Origin: a virus
DNA: 23,400 nucleotides
Direction: 5' to 3' (one strand)
Virus record (IMG/VR): IMGVR_UViG_3300044996_000770
Coordinates: 1-23,400 of that record
Shown here piece after piece: positions 14,426 to 21,892 of this stretch. Position 1 is the first letter of the stretch. Each line of letters opens with the position of its first letter. The translations under genes and the position numbers were made by a program. The notes beneath the pieces are model-generated. The model was not told where the DNA came from and made no database searches. It saw only the letters and a program-made list of their open reading frames with translations.

Positions 14426-15815
14426 GAAGCTGACTCCACACAATGCGGCGAGCCTGATTCCGATGATGGCGGATTCGGAATACCAGGCACTCAAAGCCGA
14501 CATCGCGGCCCACGGACAGCGGGAGCCAATCGATCTTCACAACGGCCAGATCCTTGACGGTCGTCACCGCTACCGGGCGTGCCTCGAATTATCCATCGAG
14601 CCGAAGACCAGATCTTGGGACGGGAATGGTTCCGTGGTGGATTTCGTGGTCTCCCAGAATCTGCATCGGCGACACCTCACTGCCAGCCAGCGGGCCGCCG
14701 TGGCGGTCCAGGCGGATGCGATGAGAGTGGCCGAGCAGAGAGCCGTAGATCGAAAGCGGGAGGCCGGAGAGACGGCCGGACGGGTTTCAGGAGACTCTCG
14801 CAGGTCCAACACGAAGGTTGAGGCAAGATTGCCTCAACCTTCGCGGAGGCCACAGGTGCGTGACGAGATAGCCGACCAATTCGGGACCAGCCCGCGCTAC
14901 ATCCAGGATGCCAAGACCTTAAGAGAAGCCGCTCCGGAACTGCTCGATGAGGTCACCAAGGGTGAGAGGACCCTTCCCCAGGCGAAACAGGAACTGCGTC
15001 GCCGACAGAAGAAGGAAGTACTGGCTGCACAGGCGAAGGACGCCGCCGACAGCGACGCCCGAATGCCAGTCTGGGAAATCCGCAACGCGGAATGCGAGGC
15101 CATTCTGCCGGATCTGCCGGAGCGGGCCAGACTCATCATTGCCGACCCGCCCTACAACATCGGCGTTAACTATGGAGACGGGAAGATAGCGGACAGGCTT
15201 CCGGATGACCATTACCTGGAATGGGTCAACGAGTGGTTGGAGGCGTGCAGAGATGCCCTGACGCCGGATGGCTCGCTCTGGGTCTTGATCGGGGACGAAT
15301 ACGCGGGCGAATACGCCGTCACGCTGAAGCGGCTGGGCTTGACGATCCGCTCGTGGATCAAGTGGTTCGAGTCATTCGGCGTCAATTGCAGCCGCAACTT
15401 CAACCGCTGCTCTCGGCATTTGTTCTACTGCGTCCGCGATCCGAAGAACTTCGTCTTCCACGAAGATGCCGTTACGCGACCCTCCGATCGGCAGACCAAG
15501 TACGCCGACAAGCGGGCCGCGCCTCAGGGCAAGCTCTGGGACAACGTCTGGGGGATCGAGCCGGCGATTCCGAGGTTAACGGGGACCTGCAAGGAGCGAG
15601 TCCCCGATTTCCCGACGCAGCTGCCGCTGGCGTTGGTCACACCCATCGTGCTGTGTGCGAGCGATCCTAGGGATCTGGTAATCGATCCCTTCAGCGGTTC
15701 CGGGACCACCGGAGTGGCTGCCATCCAGAATGGCCGCCGCTACCTCGGTATCGAACGATCCGAGGCGTTTGCGAAGCTGTCCGAGCTGAGGCTGAAAGGG
15801 GTCTGCCATGCCTGA
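14418..15815 (+). CDS. ParB-like domain fused to DNA methyltransferase (first copy)
   Basis: A 465-residue fusion. The N-terminal ParB/sulfiredoxin-like domain (about 1-90) includes GQREPIDLHNGQILDGRHRY, with the family's DGRHR signature. A helical linker follows (about 90-215). The C-terminal methyltransferase has DPPY at 243-246 and FSGSGTT at 425-431, i.e. catalytic motif first and AdoMet motif last, the order of the beta class acting on N6-adenine or N4-cytosine. ATG 14418 has GGAG seven bases upstream and is preferred over ATG 14403. It overlaps the previous gene by eight bases. The linker contains a perfect inverted repeat in the DNA (14812-14843). No restriction enzyme is evident next to it, so it is probably an orphan methyltransferase protecting or regulating the element. 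Target sequence unknown. Confidence 0.93.
   Translation: MVEKLTPHNAASLIPMMADSEYQALKADIAAHGQREPIDLHNGQILDGRHRYRACLELSIEPKTRSWDGNGSVVDFVVSQNLHRRHLTASQRAAVAVQADAMRVAEQRAVDRKREAGETAGRVSGDSRRSNTKVEARLPQPSRRPQVRDEIADQFGTSPRYIQDAKTLREAAPELLDEVTKGERTLPQAKQELRRRQKKEVLAAQAKDAADSDARMPVWEIRNAECEAILPDLPERARLIIADPPYNIGVNYGDGKIADRLPDDHYLEWVNEWLEACRDALTPDGSLWVLIGDEYAGEYAVTLKRLGLTIRSWIKWFESFGVNCSRNFNRCSRHLFYCVRDPKNFVFHEDAVTRPSDRQTKYADKRAAPQGKLWDNVWGIEPAIPRLTGTCKERVPDFPTQLPLALVTPIVLCASDPRDLVIDPFSGSGTTGVAAIQNGRRYLGIERSEAFAKLSELRLKGVCHA
14812..14843. repeat. Perfect 15-bp inverted repeat inside the methyltransferase gene
   Basis: CGAAGGTTGAGGCAA (14812-14826) is the exact reverse complement of 14829-14843, with only GA between. 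It lies in the coding linker between ParB-like and methyltransferase domains and is translated through (residues about 132-142, including VEARLPQPS). A two-base centre disfavours an RNA hairpin with the full stem, but the DNA palindrome could be a protein-binding site or the mark of a small palindromic insertion. Confidence 0.8.
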
Positions 15816-16476
15816 TGTGACGTTCATCGCTTGCGGCCACTGTGCGGCCGAGGGGGAGGTCGCGCTGCCTCCCCACGGGGCCCCAGGACCACTGGTCTGC
15901 ACGCACTGCGGCGCCCTGATCAGCATGATCAGCGTCGAGCCATGGCAGGGATACATTGAACGGCGGGTGGCGCAGTATGCCGAATGCCAGCGATCCGGAC
16001 GGCTGGGGAGCAGGAAGCAGTCGTTTGGCCAGTCCGACCAGAGCATCGACCGCGATGGCCGGGAAGCCGAGCTGGCCGCCTGCCTGCTCTTGTGTCCGGG
16101 ACAACGCCACCATTGGCAGACAGCCGAGGGACCCAACCGGGGCAATGACCTGCCCGCTGAGTGGACGCTGCTGCCCAGACCCGTGGAAGTCAAGCAGACC
16201 CGCTACTGCGACGATCGTCGCGGTTGTCTCATCGTCCGCCCGCCACGAGGCACGCCCGGCCCGATGCGGCCCGAGTACGTCGACGACTGCCTGTACGTGC
16301 TCATGCACGGCCAGCGGGGGCTGTTCACGCTGTTGGGCTGGACGGACCGTGCGCATCTGTTGAGCGTCGGCGAGCTGAACCCAATTCCTGTTCGGCCCGG
16401 ACAACGGGAGTGTTGGGGAATGCATTGGATGCAGCTGCGAAGTCCGAGTTCGCTATTGGAGATCCTGCCGCGGTAG
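15808..16476 (+). CDS. Zinc-ribbon protein with putative PD-(D/E)XK nuclease motif
   Basis: A 222-residue protein not recognised as a named family. The N-terminus has CGHC at 9-12 and CTHC at 31-34, a zinc ribbon. Further on, REAELA (Glu86), GNDLP (Asp114) and VEVKQT (Glu127, Lys129) have the order and spacing of a PD-(D/E)XK active site, followed by strand-like segments CLIVRPPR and DDCLYVLMHG. It starts at ATG 15808, overlapping the methyltransferase stop by eight bases, and ends 17 bases before the primase start. A nuclease that works with the methyltransferase or with the primase is a reasonable guess; the nuclease reading is by eye and needs a structure-based check. Alternatively it is a DNA-binding protein without activity. 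Confidence 0.8.
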   Translation: MPDVTFIACGHCAAEGEVALPPHGAPGPLVCTHCGALISMISVEPWQGYIERRVAQYAECQRSGRLGSRKQSFGQSDQSIDRDGREAELAACLLLCPGQRHHWQTAEGPNRGNDLPAEWTLLPRPVEVKQTRYCDDRRGCLIVRPPRGTPGPMRPEYVDDCLYVLMHGQRGLFTLLGWTDRAHLLSVGELNPIPVRPGQRECWGMHWMQLRSPSSLLEILPR

Positions 16477-16493
16477 CCACGGAGGTGTTCTGG

Positions 16494-19055
16494 ATGGTCA
16501 ACGCCCAGCGAGGGAATCTGGACGCGGTGTTCCGCAATGCTCCGGCCTGCCTGCGCGATCGCCGGCAGTGGGTGGCGTGGAAGTACGTGGAGCGCGACGG
16601 GAAGCCAACGAAAGCGCCCGTCAATCCGCTCACAGGCGGACTGGCCGACTCCACGGACCCGGCGACGTGGGGCTCATTTGATGAAGCGGTCGCGGCGTGG
16701 CAGCAATCGTCCGAACTGGCCGGTATCGGCTTCGTCTTCTCCCAGGACGATCCGTACTGCGGCGTGGACCTCGACGATGCGCTGGATCCGGCCAGTCGAG
16801 AGATCAAAGGCTGGGGCGTGGCGATCATCGATCGCCTGGCCAGTTACACCGAGGTCAGTCCGTCTGGGACTGGCGTCAAAGCGTTCATCAAGGCCACCAA
16901 GCCCGGCTCCCGCTGCCGCAAGGCGTACGCGGACGGCGAAGTTGAGATCTACGACCGCGACCGCTTCTTCACGGTGACGGGACTCCGACTGACCGACATG
17001 CCACCCGACGTGGAGTTGCGGCAGGAGGAATTGGAATCCGTCTACGTCGCGGTGTTCGGCGAGGACGGCAAGAGCGGGATACAGGCCGCGGCACCGTCCA
17101 GTCCTCCCTCCGACAGCGGGCCCGTGCAGCTTGATGATGACGAGATCATCCGGTTGGCGTCCAGCCAACGGCGCAGCGGCCAGAAATTCGCCACGCTGTG
17201 GGCCGGCAACTGGAATGCCCACTTCAATTCGGCCAGTGAGGCCGATTCCTCGGTCGTTTTCACCCTGGCGTTCTACACGAAGGACGCGGCGCAAATCGAC
17301 CGGCTGTTTCGGCAGTCAGGACTGATGCGCCCCAAATGGGACGAATTGCACGGCGAGCAGACGTACGGCGAGACGACCATTGCCAAGGCACTCGCCAAAG
17401 TCACGAAACAGTACTCACCGAAACGCAAACGCAAATCCTGTCGCCCATCGCCACCGCCGCCCAAGAATCCCGGCCTGCCCTCTATCGTTATTGACGACAC
17501 ACAGCTCAACGAGCTTACGGACAAAGCGCTGGCCGCCGTCATCCACGCCAACACTCCGCCACGCGTGTTCGTGCGTGCCGGGAACCTGGCTCGGGTGGTA
17601 CGCGACGAGAACGGACTACCCAAGATCGAGCCGTTCGACCGCGTGCGCATGCGCTGTCGACTGTCGGAGGTCGCCAATTTCTTCACGCTCCGCAAAGGCG
17701 AGGGCGGCTACGAGCAAGTCGGCACCAATCCGCCGTTGTCGTTGGCCGAAAATGTTCTCGCGCAGACTGCCTGGAACCTCCCACCGCTGGCCGGCTTGGC
17801 ACGGGCGCCTATTCTGCGACACGATGGGACCATTTGCACGCAGCCAGGCTACGATCCGGTGTCGCGGCTCGTATACAGCCCCGACCCGAATCTTGTGCTC
17901 ACGGCCATTCCACCATTCCCGACCACGGATGAGGTTCAGGCCTGCGTCGATATCCTACTGAATGTCATTCGCGATTTTCCGTTCGCCGACGACGCCAGCC
18001 GCGCTAACGCGTTGGCCATTCTGTTCACGCTGCTCATGAGGCCTGTGCTCACAGGGTGCGTGCCGTTGGCCATTATTGACGCCCCCGTCCAGGGAACGGG
18101 CAAGAGCCTGCTCGTCACGTCGCTGGCGACCATTGCAGTCGGTAACGTGCCCAGCGAGTCGATTCCCACGCGAGACAACGACGAGGAATGGCGGAAGAAG
18201 ATCACATCGATCCTTTTGTACGCATCGCCCTTCGTGCATCTCGATAACATCCCGGACAACACGACCATCAACTCGCCGTCGCTCGCTGCCGCGCTCACCA
18301 CGGCCGAATGGTCGGATCGCATCCTGGGTCGCAGCGAGATCATTTGCTTGCCGTCGCGCTCCGTGTGGGCCGCCACGGGCAATAACCTGCGTGTGACGGG
18401 AGACTTGCCCAGACGCAGCTACAGCATCCGTCTTGACGCCAACGAGGAACGACCCTGGACTCGCACAGGGTTCAAGATCAAGGACCTGAAGTCGTATGTC
18501 CCCGCGCACCGCGGCAACTTGCTCTCTGCCGCGCTCACCATCATTCGGGGCTGGTACACCAACGGGAAGCCGATCATCGACGTGCCCGCTCTCGGCAGCT
18601 TTGAACAGTGGGCCAGCACCGTAGGGAGCGTATTGGCGTTCGCCGGAGTCGAAGGCTTTCTCTCCAACCTCGAGCGGACTCAGTTGATCCAGGACGACGA
18701 CACGTCGCAGTGGACCGCGTTCTTTGACGTCTGGTGGGACCGCTTCGGCGAGGAAGAAGTAACAGCAGATAGGCTGGCGCGCCTGATCCTGCCGCGCAAG
18801 GACGCCTCGGACACTGCCCCCAGCGACCCACTCGTTGAGTCACTACCTGAACCTCTGCTCGTCAACAGGGATCGGGGTGAAGGTTCGCTGAAGCGGTCCA
18901 TCGGTAGAAACCTGTCGCGACTTACAGGACGGATCTTCGAGCGCCGGAAGCTCTGCGCGGCCGGTGAGGAGAAGAAGCGGCATGTCCGGAAATGGCGATT
19001 GAAACCCATGGTTTCAACGGCTGCAGACGAGCTGCCTACCGAGGAGTTTGTGTGA
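16494..19055 (+). CDS. Primase-polymerase (AEP-like) / helicase fusion, replication protein
   Basis: An 853-residue replication protein. The N-terminal part resembles archaeo-eukaryotic primase-polymerases of phage/plasmid type: WVAWKYVERDGKPTKAPVNP near residue 26, GIGFVFSQDDPYCGVDLDD with acidic residues 92, 94 and 95 as metal ligands, SPSGTGVKAFIK near 122, and EIYDRDRFFTVTG near 151. The C-terminal part has an ATPase core: APVQGTGKSL (530-539, Walker A), FVHLDNI near 580 (Walker B) and WAATGNNL near 623 (sensor). A basic, Pro-rich linker lies near 310-325. ATG 16494 has GGAGG eight bases upstream; the longer frame from 16161 overlaps the previous gene and is unlikely. It should start and drive replication of the element. 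A repeat cluster follows directly after it, a possible origin. Confidence 0.93.
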   Translation: MVNAQRGNLDAVFRNAPACLRDRRQWVAWKYVERDGKPTKAPVNPLTGGLADSTDPATWGSFDEAVAAWQQSSELAGIGFVFSQDDPYCGVDLDDALDPASREIKGWGVAIIDRLASYTEVSPSGTGVKAFIKATKPGSRCRKAYADGEVEIYDRDRFFTVTGLRLTDMPPDVELRQEELESVYVAVFGEDGKSGIQAAAPSSPPSDSGPVQLDDDEIIRLASSQRRSGQKFATLWAGNWNAHFNSASEADSSVVFTLAFYTKDAAQIDRLFRQSGLMRPKWDELHGEQTYGETTIAKALAKVTKQYSPKRKRKSCRPSPPPPKNPGLPSIVIDDTQLNELTDKALAAVIHANTPPRVFVRAGNLARVVRDENGLPKIEPFDRVRMRCRLSEVANFFTLRKGEGGYEQVGTNPPLSLAENVLAQTAWNLPPLAGLARAPILRHDGTICTQPGYDPVSRLVYSPDPNLVLTAIPPFPTTDEVQACVDILLNVIRDFPFADDASRANALAILFTLLMRPVLTGCVPLAIIDAPVQGTGKSLLVTSLATIAVGNVPSESIPTRDNDEEWRKKITSILLYASPFVHLDNIPDNTTINSPSLAAALTTAEWSDRILGRSEIICLPSRSVWAATGNNLRVTGDLPRRSYSIRLDANEERPWTRTGFKIKDLKSYVPAHRGNLLSAALTIIRGWYTNGKPIIDVPALGSFEQWASTVGSVLAFAGVEGFLSNLERTQLIQDDDTSQWTAFFDVWWDRFGEEEVTADRLARLILPRKDASDTAPSDPLVESLPEPLLVNRDRGEGSLKRSIGRNLSRLTGRIFERRKLCAAGEEKKRHVRKWRLKPMVSTAADELPTEEFV

Positions 19056-19129
19056 ACTCGCCGCAAAGAAGGAGGCGCTCACGTGGTTCATTGTCCCTGG
19101 ACTAGGTGCGTCCTTGTCGTCGAAAACGT

Positions 19130-19303
19130 AACCTCGCCGCGAAACCTGCGCCATATCAAGCACTTACGGAAATGGCGAGGTTTGGCGAGGTTATTTCCCT
19201 GCCAATACACACGCGAGAATGTACGCACGCAATAAGGACGAGCGCGCAAAAGCGCATATAGAAGTAGTAGGGAAATAACCTCCAGAAACCTCTAACCTCG
19301 CCA
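19130..19303. repeat. Cluster of GGCGAGGTT repeats with a 14-bp inverted repeat: candidate origin or operator
   Basis: GGCGAGGTT or its complement occurs four times: 19130-19138 (minus), 19174-19182 and 19184-19192 (plus; TGGCGAGGTT twice in tandem, exactly 10 bases apart), and 19294-19302 (minus). GAGGTTATTTCCCT (19187-19200) is the perfect reverse complement of 19269-19282, with 68 bases between. Together they form a larger imperfect palindrome, 19173-19200 against 19269-19303. TCGAAAAC flanks the cluster at 19120-19127 and 19318-19325. The surroundings are the longest non-coding gap after the primase gene (19056-19381). Iteron-like repeats beside a replication initiator suggest an origin; an operator or promoter array is the alternative. 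Confidence 0.7.
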
Positions 19304-19381
19304 CGGAATGCCTGCGCTCGAAAACTCCCGGACGTGTCCGTCGACCGTTTTGCAGTTAATCCAACCCCGGAGATCCCACGC

Positions 19382-20044
19382 ATGTATGCTCACGAACGTA
19401 CGATGCTCGCCCGACTCGGCTTCGCCGATCCCGATCGCCGTGAACATTTGCACGACCTTGCCTGCCAGTATCTGGCAACGCCCGATGCGGTGCGACGGTT
19501 GATCACACATCTTGGTGTCGAGCGCGGGCCCACGCAGCACATGGAGGGGCAAGATCCTCAAGTGCGTTCGCTGGTTTCATGGGAAGTGCCATCCCACTTT
19601 GTGAATCATGAGGTCGAAATCTCAAAGGGTCATGGCGAGTACCGCACAACCATCGGCTTTGCGGATCTCGTTCTTACTCTAAACCGCTGGGAACGACATG
19701 TGAACGTTGAGCAGCGGAAACAGTTGTGGAGAAACGGCAATCGCCGGCAGGAGTGGTCCGATTGGGAGTCCCATCCCGATATCACGTATCGCATGCGAGC
19801 ACAGTATGGCGTGGAGGTGAAGATCACTCCAACACCCACCAGTGACGTGATTCGCCAGGTGAAGCTCTACCGCTCGTATTCCGGAATCGACAACTGGATT
19901 GTGGCCACCGCCTACGGCCTGGTCTTCCACGATGTGGCTCTCTTGGAGAATGAAAAGATCGGCCACATCCGGCTCGGCGAGCGATTTCAAGAGTACGTCG
20001 CCATGCGGCAGGCCGCTGAACTGGAAACAGGCGTGGAGATCTGA
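19382..20044 (+). CDS. Putative PD-(D/E)XK-fold protein beside the repeat cluster
   Basis: A 220-residue protein from ATG 19382, which has GGAG nine bases upstream; a GTG at 19334 would add 16 residues. The family is not recognised. IGFADLVLTL (Asp95), VEVKITPT (Glu145, Lys147) and SDVIRQVKLYRSY (154-166) match the order of PD-(D/E)XK active sites, where a Gln/Arg helix often follows the E-x-K strand; then comes NWIVATAYGL. The N-terminus is helical (MLARLGFADPDRREHLHDLA). Such proteins can be nucleases or structural DNA binders. It follows the candidate origin by about 80 bases, so a replication or resolution role is possible. Nuclease activity is inference. Confidence 0.85.
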   Translation: MYAHERTMLARLGFADPDRREHLHDLACQYLATPDAVRRLITHLGVERGPTQHMEGQDPQVRSLVSWEVPSHFVNHEVEISKGHGEYRTTIGFADLVLTLNRWERHVNVEQRKQLWRNGNRRQEWSDWESHPDITYRMRAQYGVEVKITPTPTSDVIRQVKLYRSYSGIDNWIVATAYGLVFHDVALLENEKIGHIRLGERFQEYVAMRQAAELETGVEI

Positions 20045-20174
20045 GTGCTGTCGTTCGCTTCACTCTCCCGCCGCGTTCGCCCGTGGCGAGGCGCGACTAC
20101 CGGGCGGGGAGGCGGCACGATCTGACTCGCGGCAGAACTGCCCTCCATTTGACCAAACCCAGGAGCACCAACCC

Positions 20175-20435
20175 GTGACCGAACTGACCAAACCCGTGTC
20201 CCGCAAAGTGCACCTGCGTGGCAAAGGCGATTTCGTGGTCACGCTGACAACCGTCGGCGTGTCTATCCGGAAGGCACGCAAGCGGAAGACCGTCACGTTG
20301 TCCTATGACCAACTGGCGCTTCGCGCACTGGAACAGGGAGGCTGGCTACTCAACGACCAGGAATGGAGCGATCCGTTGACGACACTCGGCAAGCTGCGCC
20401 GGCTTCGCAGCACGATGCGTGAGGATCGCACGTGA
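20175..20435 (+). CDS. Small basic hypothetical protein
   Basis: An 86-residue protein from GTG 20175 with AGGAG (20161-20165) nine bases upstream. A longer open frame exists from 19899, but it overlaps the previous gene heavily. The protein is basic with a beta-strand start (KVHLRGKGDFVVTLTTVGVS, then IRKARKRKTVTLSYDQLALR). The C-terminal half is helical and basic (LGKLRRLRSTMREDRT). It may bind nucleic acid. Function unknown. The 130 bases before it carry no other gene that I can support. Confidence 0.65.
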   Translation: MTELTKPVSRKVHLRGKGDFVVTLTTVGVSIRKARKRKTVTLSYDQLALRALEQGGWLLNDQEWSDPLTTLGKLRRLRSTMREDRT

Positions 20436-20518
20436 CGCGCCGGGCGGGAACGAAACAGCTTTGACTCACCGTATGGCCCACGTGGCAGCAGGGACCGGCA
20501 CTACGGAGCACTGATGGA

Positions 20519-21034
20519 GTGACGCAGCAATTCAGAATACAGCGAGTTTCCGTGAACGCGATCTGTCAGGGGGATTTCGTCATCCTGATTGACTGCCATG
20601 GTCAGCGATTATCCAGCCGAAAGCGACGTTCAGACATCGAGTGCGAGTTGGGTGCGTCCATCGCCGGCCAATGGGCTTGGCGCTTGGCTGTTCGACGAAT
20701 GAAGGACCGATTTACAGGTCGATGCACTCTTCGCCAGAAGACACCTTGGCAGGCAAAGGCGGACAACTTGGCCTCGTCGTTTCGCATACGAGCACGTTTC
20801 TTCCATTCCAACAAGGCCCGGAGTCGCCAACGATTCGAACGCTATTCGACAAGCACATGGGAGGCCGCGAGCAAGCGACTGTGGGAGCAGGGCCACAATC
20901 GCTTTCGCAGGCATAGGCGCGGTGGATGGGTCCGCTGGGCACATACCGTAGCCAACAACCATAACAAGAAGCAGGGAGGTCGATATGCCAACGCCCGCTA
21001 CCGTGACCGCCAAGATGATCATGGAACTAATTGA
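20519..21034 (+). CDS. Very basic hypothetical protein
   Basis: A 171-residue ORF from GTG 20519. It is strongly basic and rich in Arg, Trp and Gln. Segments such as TPWQAKADNLASSFRIRARF, SRQRFERYSTSTWEAASKRL and WVRWAHTVANNHNKKQGGRY look like real protein with repeated aromatic-basic helices rather than a random frame. The start is poorly supported (GGAG about ten bases upstream), and its last 50 bases overlap the HNH gene. Two other frames are open across parts of the region, but their sequences look unlike proteins. Function unknown; a nucleic-acid-binding role would fit the charge. Confidence 0.5.
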   Translation: MTQQFRIQRVSVNAICQGDFVILIDCHGQRLSSRKRRSDIECELGASIAGQWAWRLAVRRMKDRFTGRCTLRQKTPWQAKADNLASSFRIRARFFHSNKARSRQRFERYSTSTWEAASKRLWEQGHNRFRRHRRGGWVRWAHTVANNHNKKQGGRYANARYRDRQDDHGTN

Positions 21035-21266
21035 GCGTCAGGAGTTCCGCTGTGCCCTCAGTGGCCGCCTGCTAACACCTGAAACGGCCTCGCTCGATCA
21101 CCGAATTCCGCTTTCACGCGGCGGCACGCATCAACTCGGCAATTTGTGGGTCGTCGACCATCAAGTCAACGCAGCGAAGGGCTCGCTAACAGTCGATGAG
21201 TTCGTGGCGATCTGTCGCGAGGTCACTACCCGTCAGGCGGTATGCTCCCAAACCGAAGTCGCGTAG
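20985..21266 (+). CDS. HNH endonuclease
   Basis: A 93-residue HNH-family nuclease. FRCALSGRLL (Cys23), SLDHRIPLSRGG (Asp38, His39), HQLGNLWVVDHQVNAAKG (Asn53, His59, Asn62, Lys65) form the beta-beta-alpha metal site. Only one cysteine of the usual zinc pairs is present, as in compact HNH proteins. ATG 20985 has GGGAGG upstream. Small HNH proteins often sit next to phage terminase genes and help in packaging, but can also be homing or defence nucleases. Its neighbours here are small unknown proteins and a methyltransferase. Confidence 0.9.
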   Translation: MPTPATVTAKMIMELIERQEFRCALSGRLLTPETASLDHRIPLSRGGTHQLGNLWVVDHQVNAAKGSLTVDEFVAICREVTTRQAVCSQTEVA

Positions 21267-21373
21267 GTACTTGGCGGAAAAGTGGTATCTCGAAATGCCC
21301 GGCGGGAACAGTTGCGGAAGTAAGGACAGTTTGTTGCGTGGGTCAGAACCACCCTTTTTGAGGAGATTTCGGT

Positions 21374-21538
21374 ATGTCGCAAGATTCGTCCCATGATGAT
21401 CGCCGCGAGGCACGCATGCAATTCTGGAAGACCGTTGTGGTGCCAGCCGCCCGGGGACTGGAGAGATTCCTGTGGAACGCGCTGTGGTTCGCGTTCTTCG
21501 TCACGATCGTGTTCTACATCCTGGAGCGAGCGAAATGA
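21374..21538 (+). CDS. Small single-pass membrane peptide
   Basis: A 54-residue ORF from ATG 21374 with AGGAG (21361-21365) upstream. After a charged N-terminus (MSQDSSHDDRREAR) comes a hydrophobic helix, NALWFAFFVTIVFYILE, and a short ERAK end, so it should insert in the inner membrane. Its stop overlaps the next ATG (ATGA). Candidates include a holin-like or membrane anchor peptide, but one segment of this type does not prove either. Confidence 0.65.
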   Translation: MSQDSSHDDRREARMQFWKTVVVPAARGLERFLWNALWFAFFVTIVFYILERAK

Positions 21539-21819
21539 CCAGCAACGGATCCGCAGTCACCGAGTCTGTCACGGAGGGTTACCCAATGCCGGACTTCATT
21601 ACTTTGCCCGACAAACGGATCTGCCTGTTCTGCAACACGCGGCCCAAGGTGGGCAACGATGACTTGTGTCAGGCGTGCGCCGAGCGCTGGCTCGTGCCAA
21701 CGATGCCGCGCCGCACTCGCCGGTCCCGCAAGCCTCGTCTCACGAAGACGGAAGAAGACATGACGATCCAGGCCCGCACGTCGAGTCGCAACGACACTGC
21801 GGACAACGATCCGTCGTGA
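21535..21819 (+). CDS. Small zinc-finger-like basic protein
   Basis: A 94-residue protein from ATG 21535, coupled to the membrane peptide by an ATGA overlap. An in-frame ATG at 21586 has a better ribosome site (GGAGGG, seven bases) and would give 77 residues; both starts are possible. CLFCNTRPKV and LCQACAERW supply two CxxC pairs, a zinc-ribbon-like site. A basic segment follows (PRRTRRSRKPRLTK), and the end is rich in Ser, Asn and Asp. It may bind nucleic acid. Function unknown. Confidence 0.6.
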   Translation: MTSNGSAVTESVTEGYPMPDFITLPDKRICLFCNTRPKVGNDDLCQACAERWLVPTMPRRTRRSRKPRLTKTEEDMTIQARTSSRNDTADNDPS

Positions 21820-21892
21820 TCGGGATCGATTGGCCATTTGGAACATCAGGCCGGGGTGGAATCCCGGCGACAACAACGAGGAGAACGGAATC

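Noticed and set aside
19083-19235. 50-residue ORF from GTG 19083 with a strong GGAGG site upstream
   Set aside because: It runs through the repeat cluster and inverted repeat, has no recognisable protein pattern, and is better explained as non-coding; it remains a weak possibility.
20630-21022. 130-residue minus-strand ORF opposite the 20519 gene
   Set aside because: It lies opposite the 20519 and HNH genes, has no motif, and its hydrophobic start looks like a shadow of the HNH start region.
21340-21360. GGGT/ACCC stem followed by TTTTT before the membrane peptide
   Set aside because: Only four base pairs with a seven-base loop, too weak to call a terminator.
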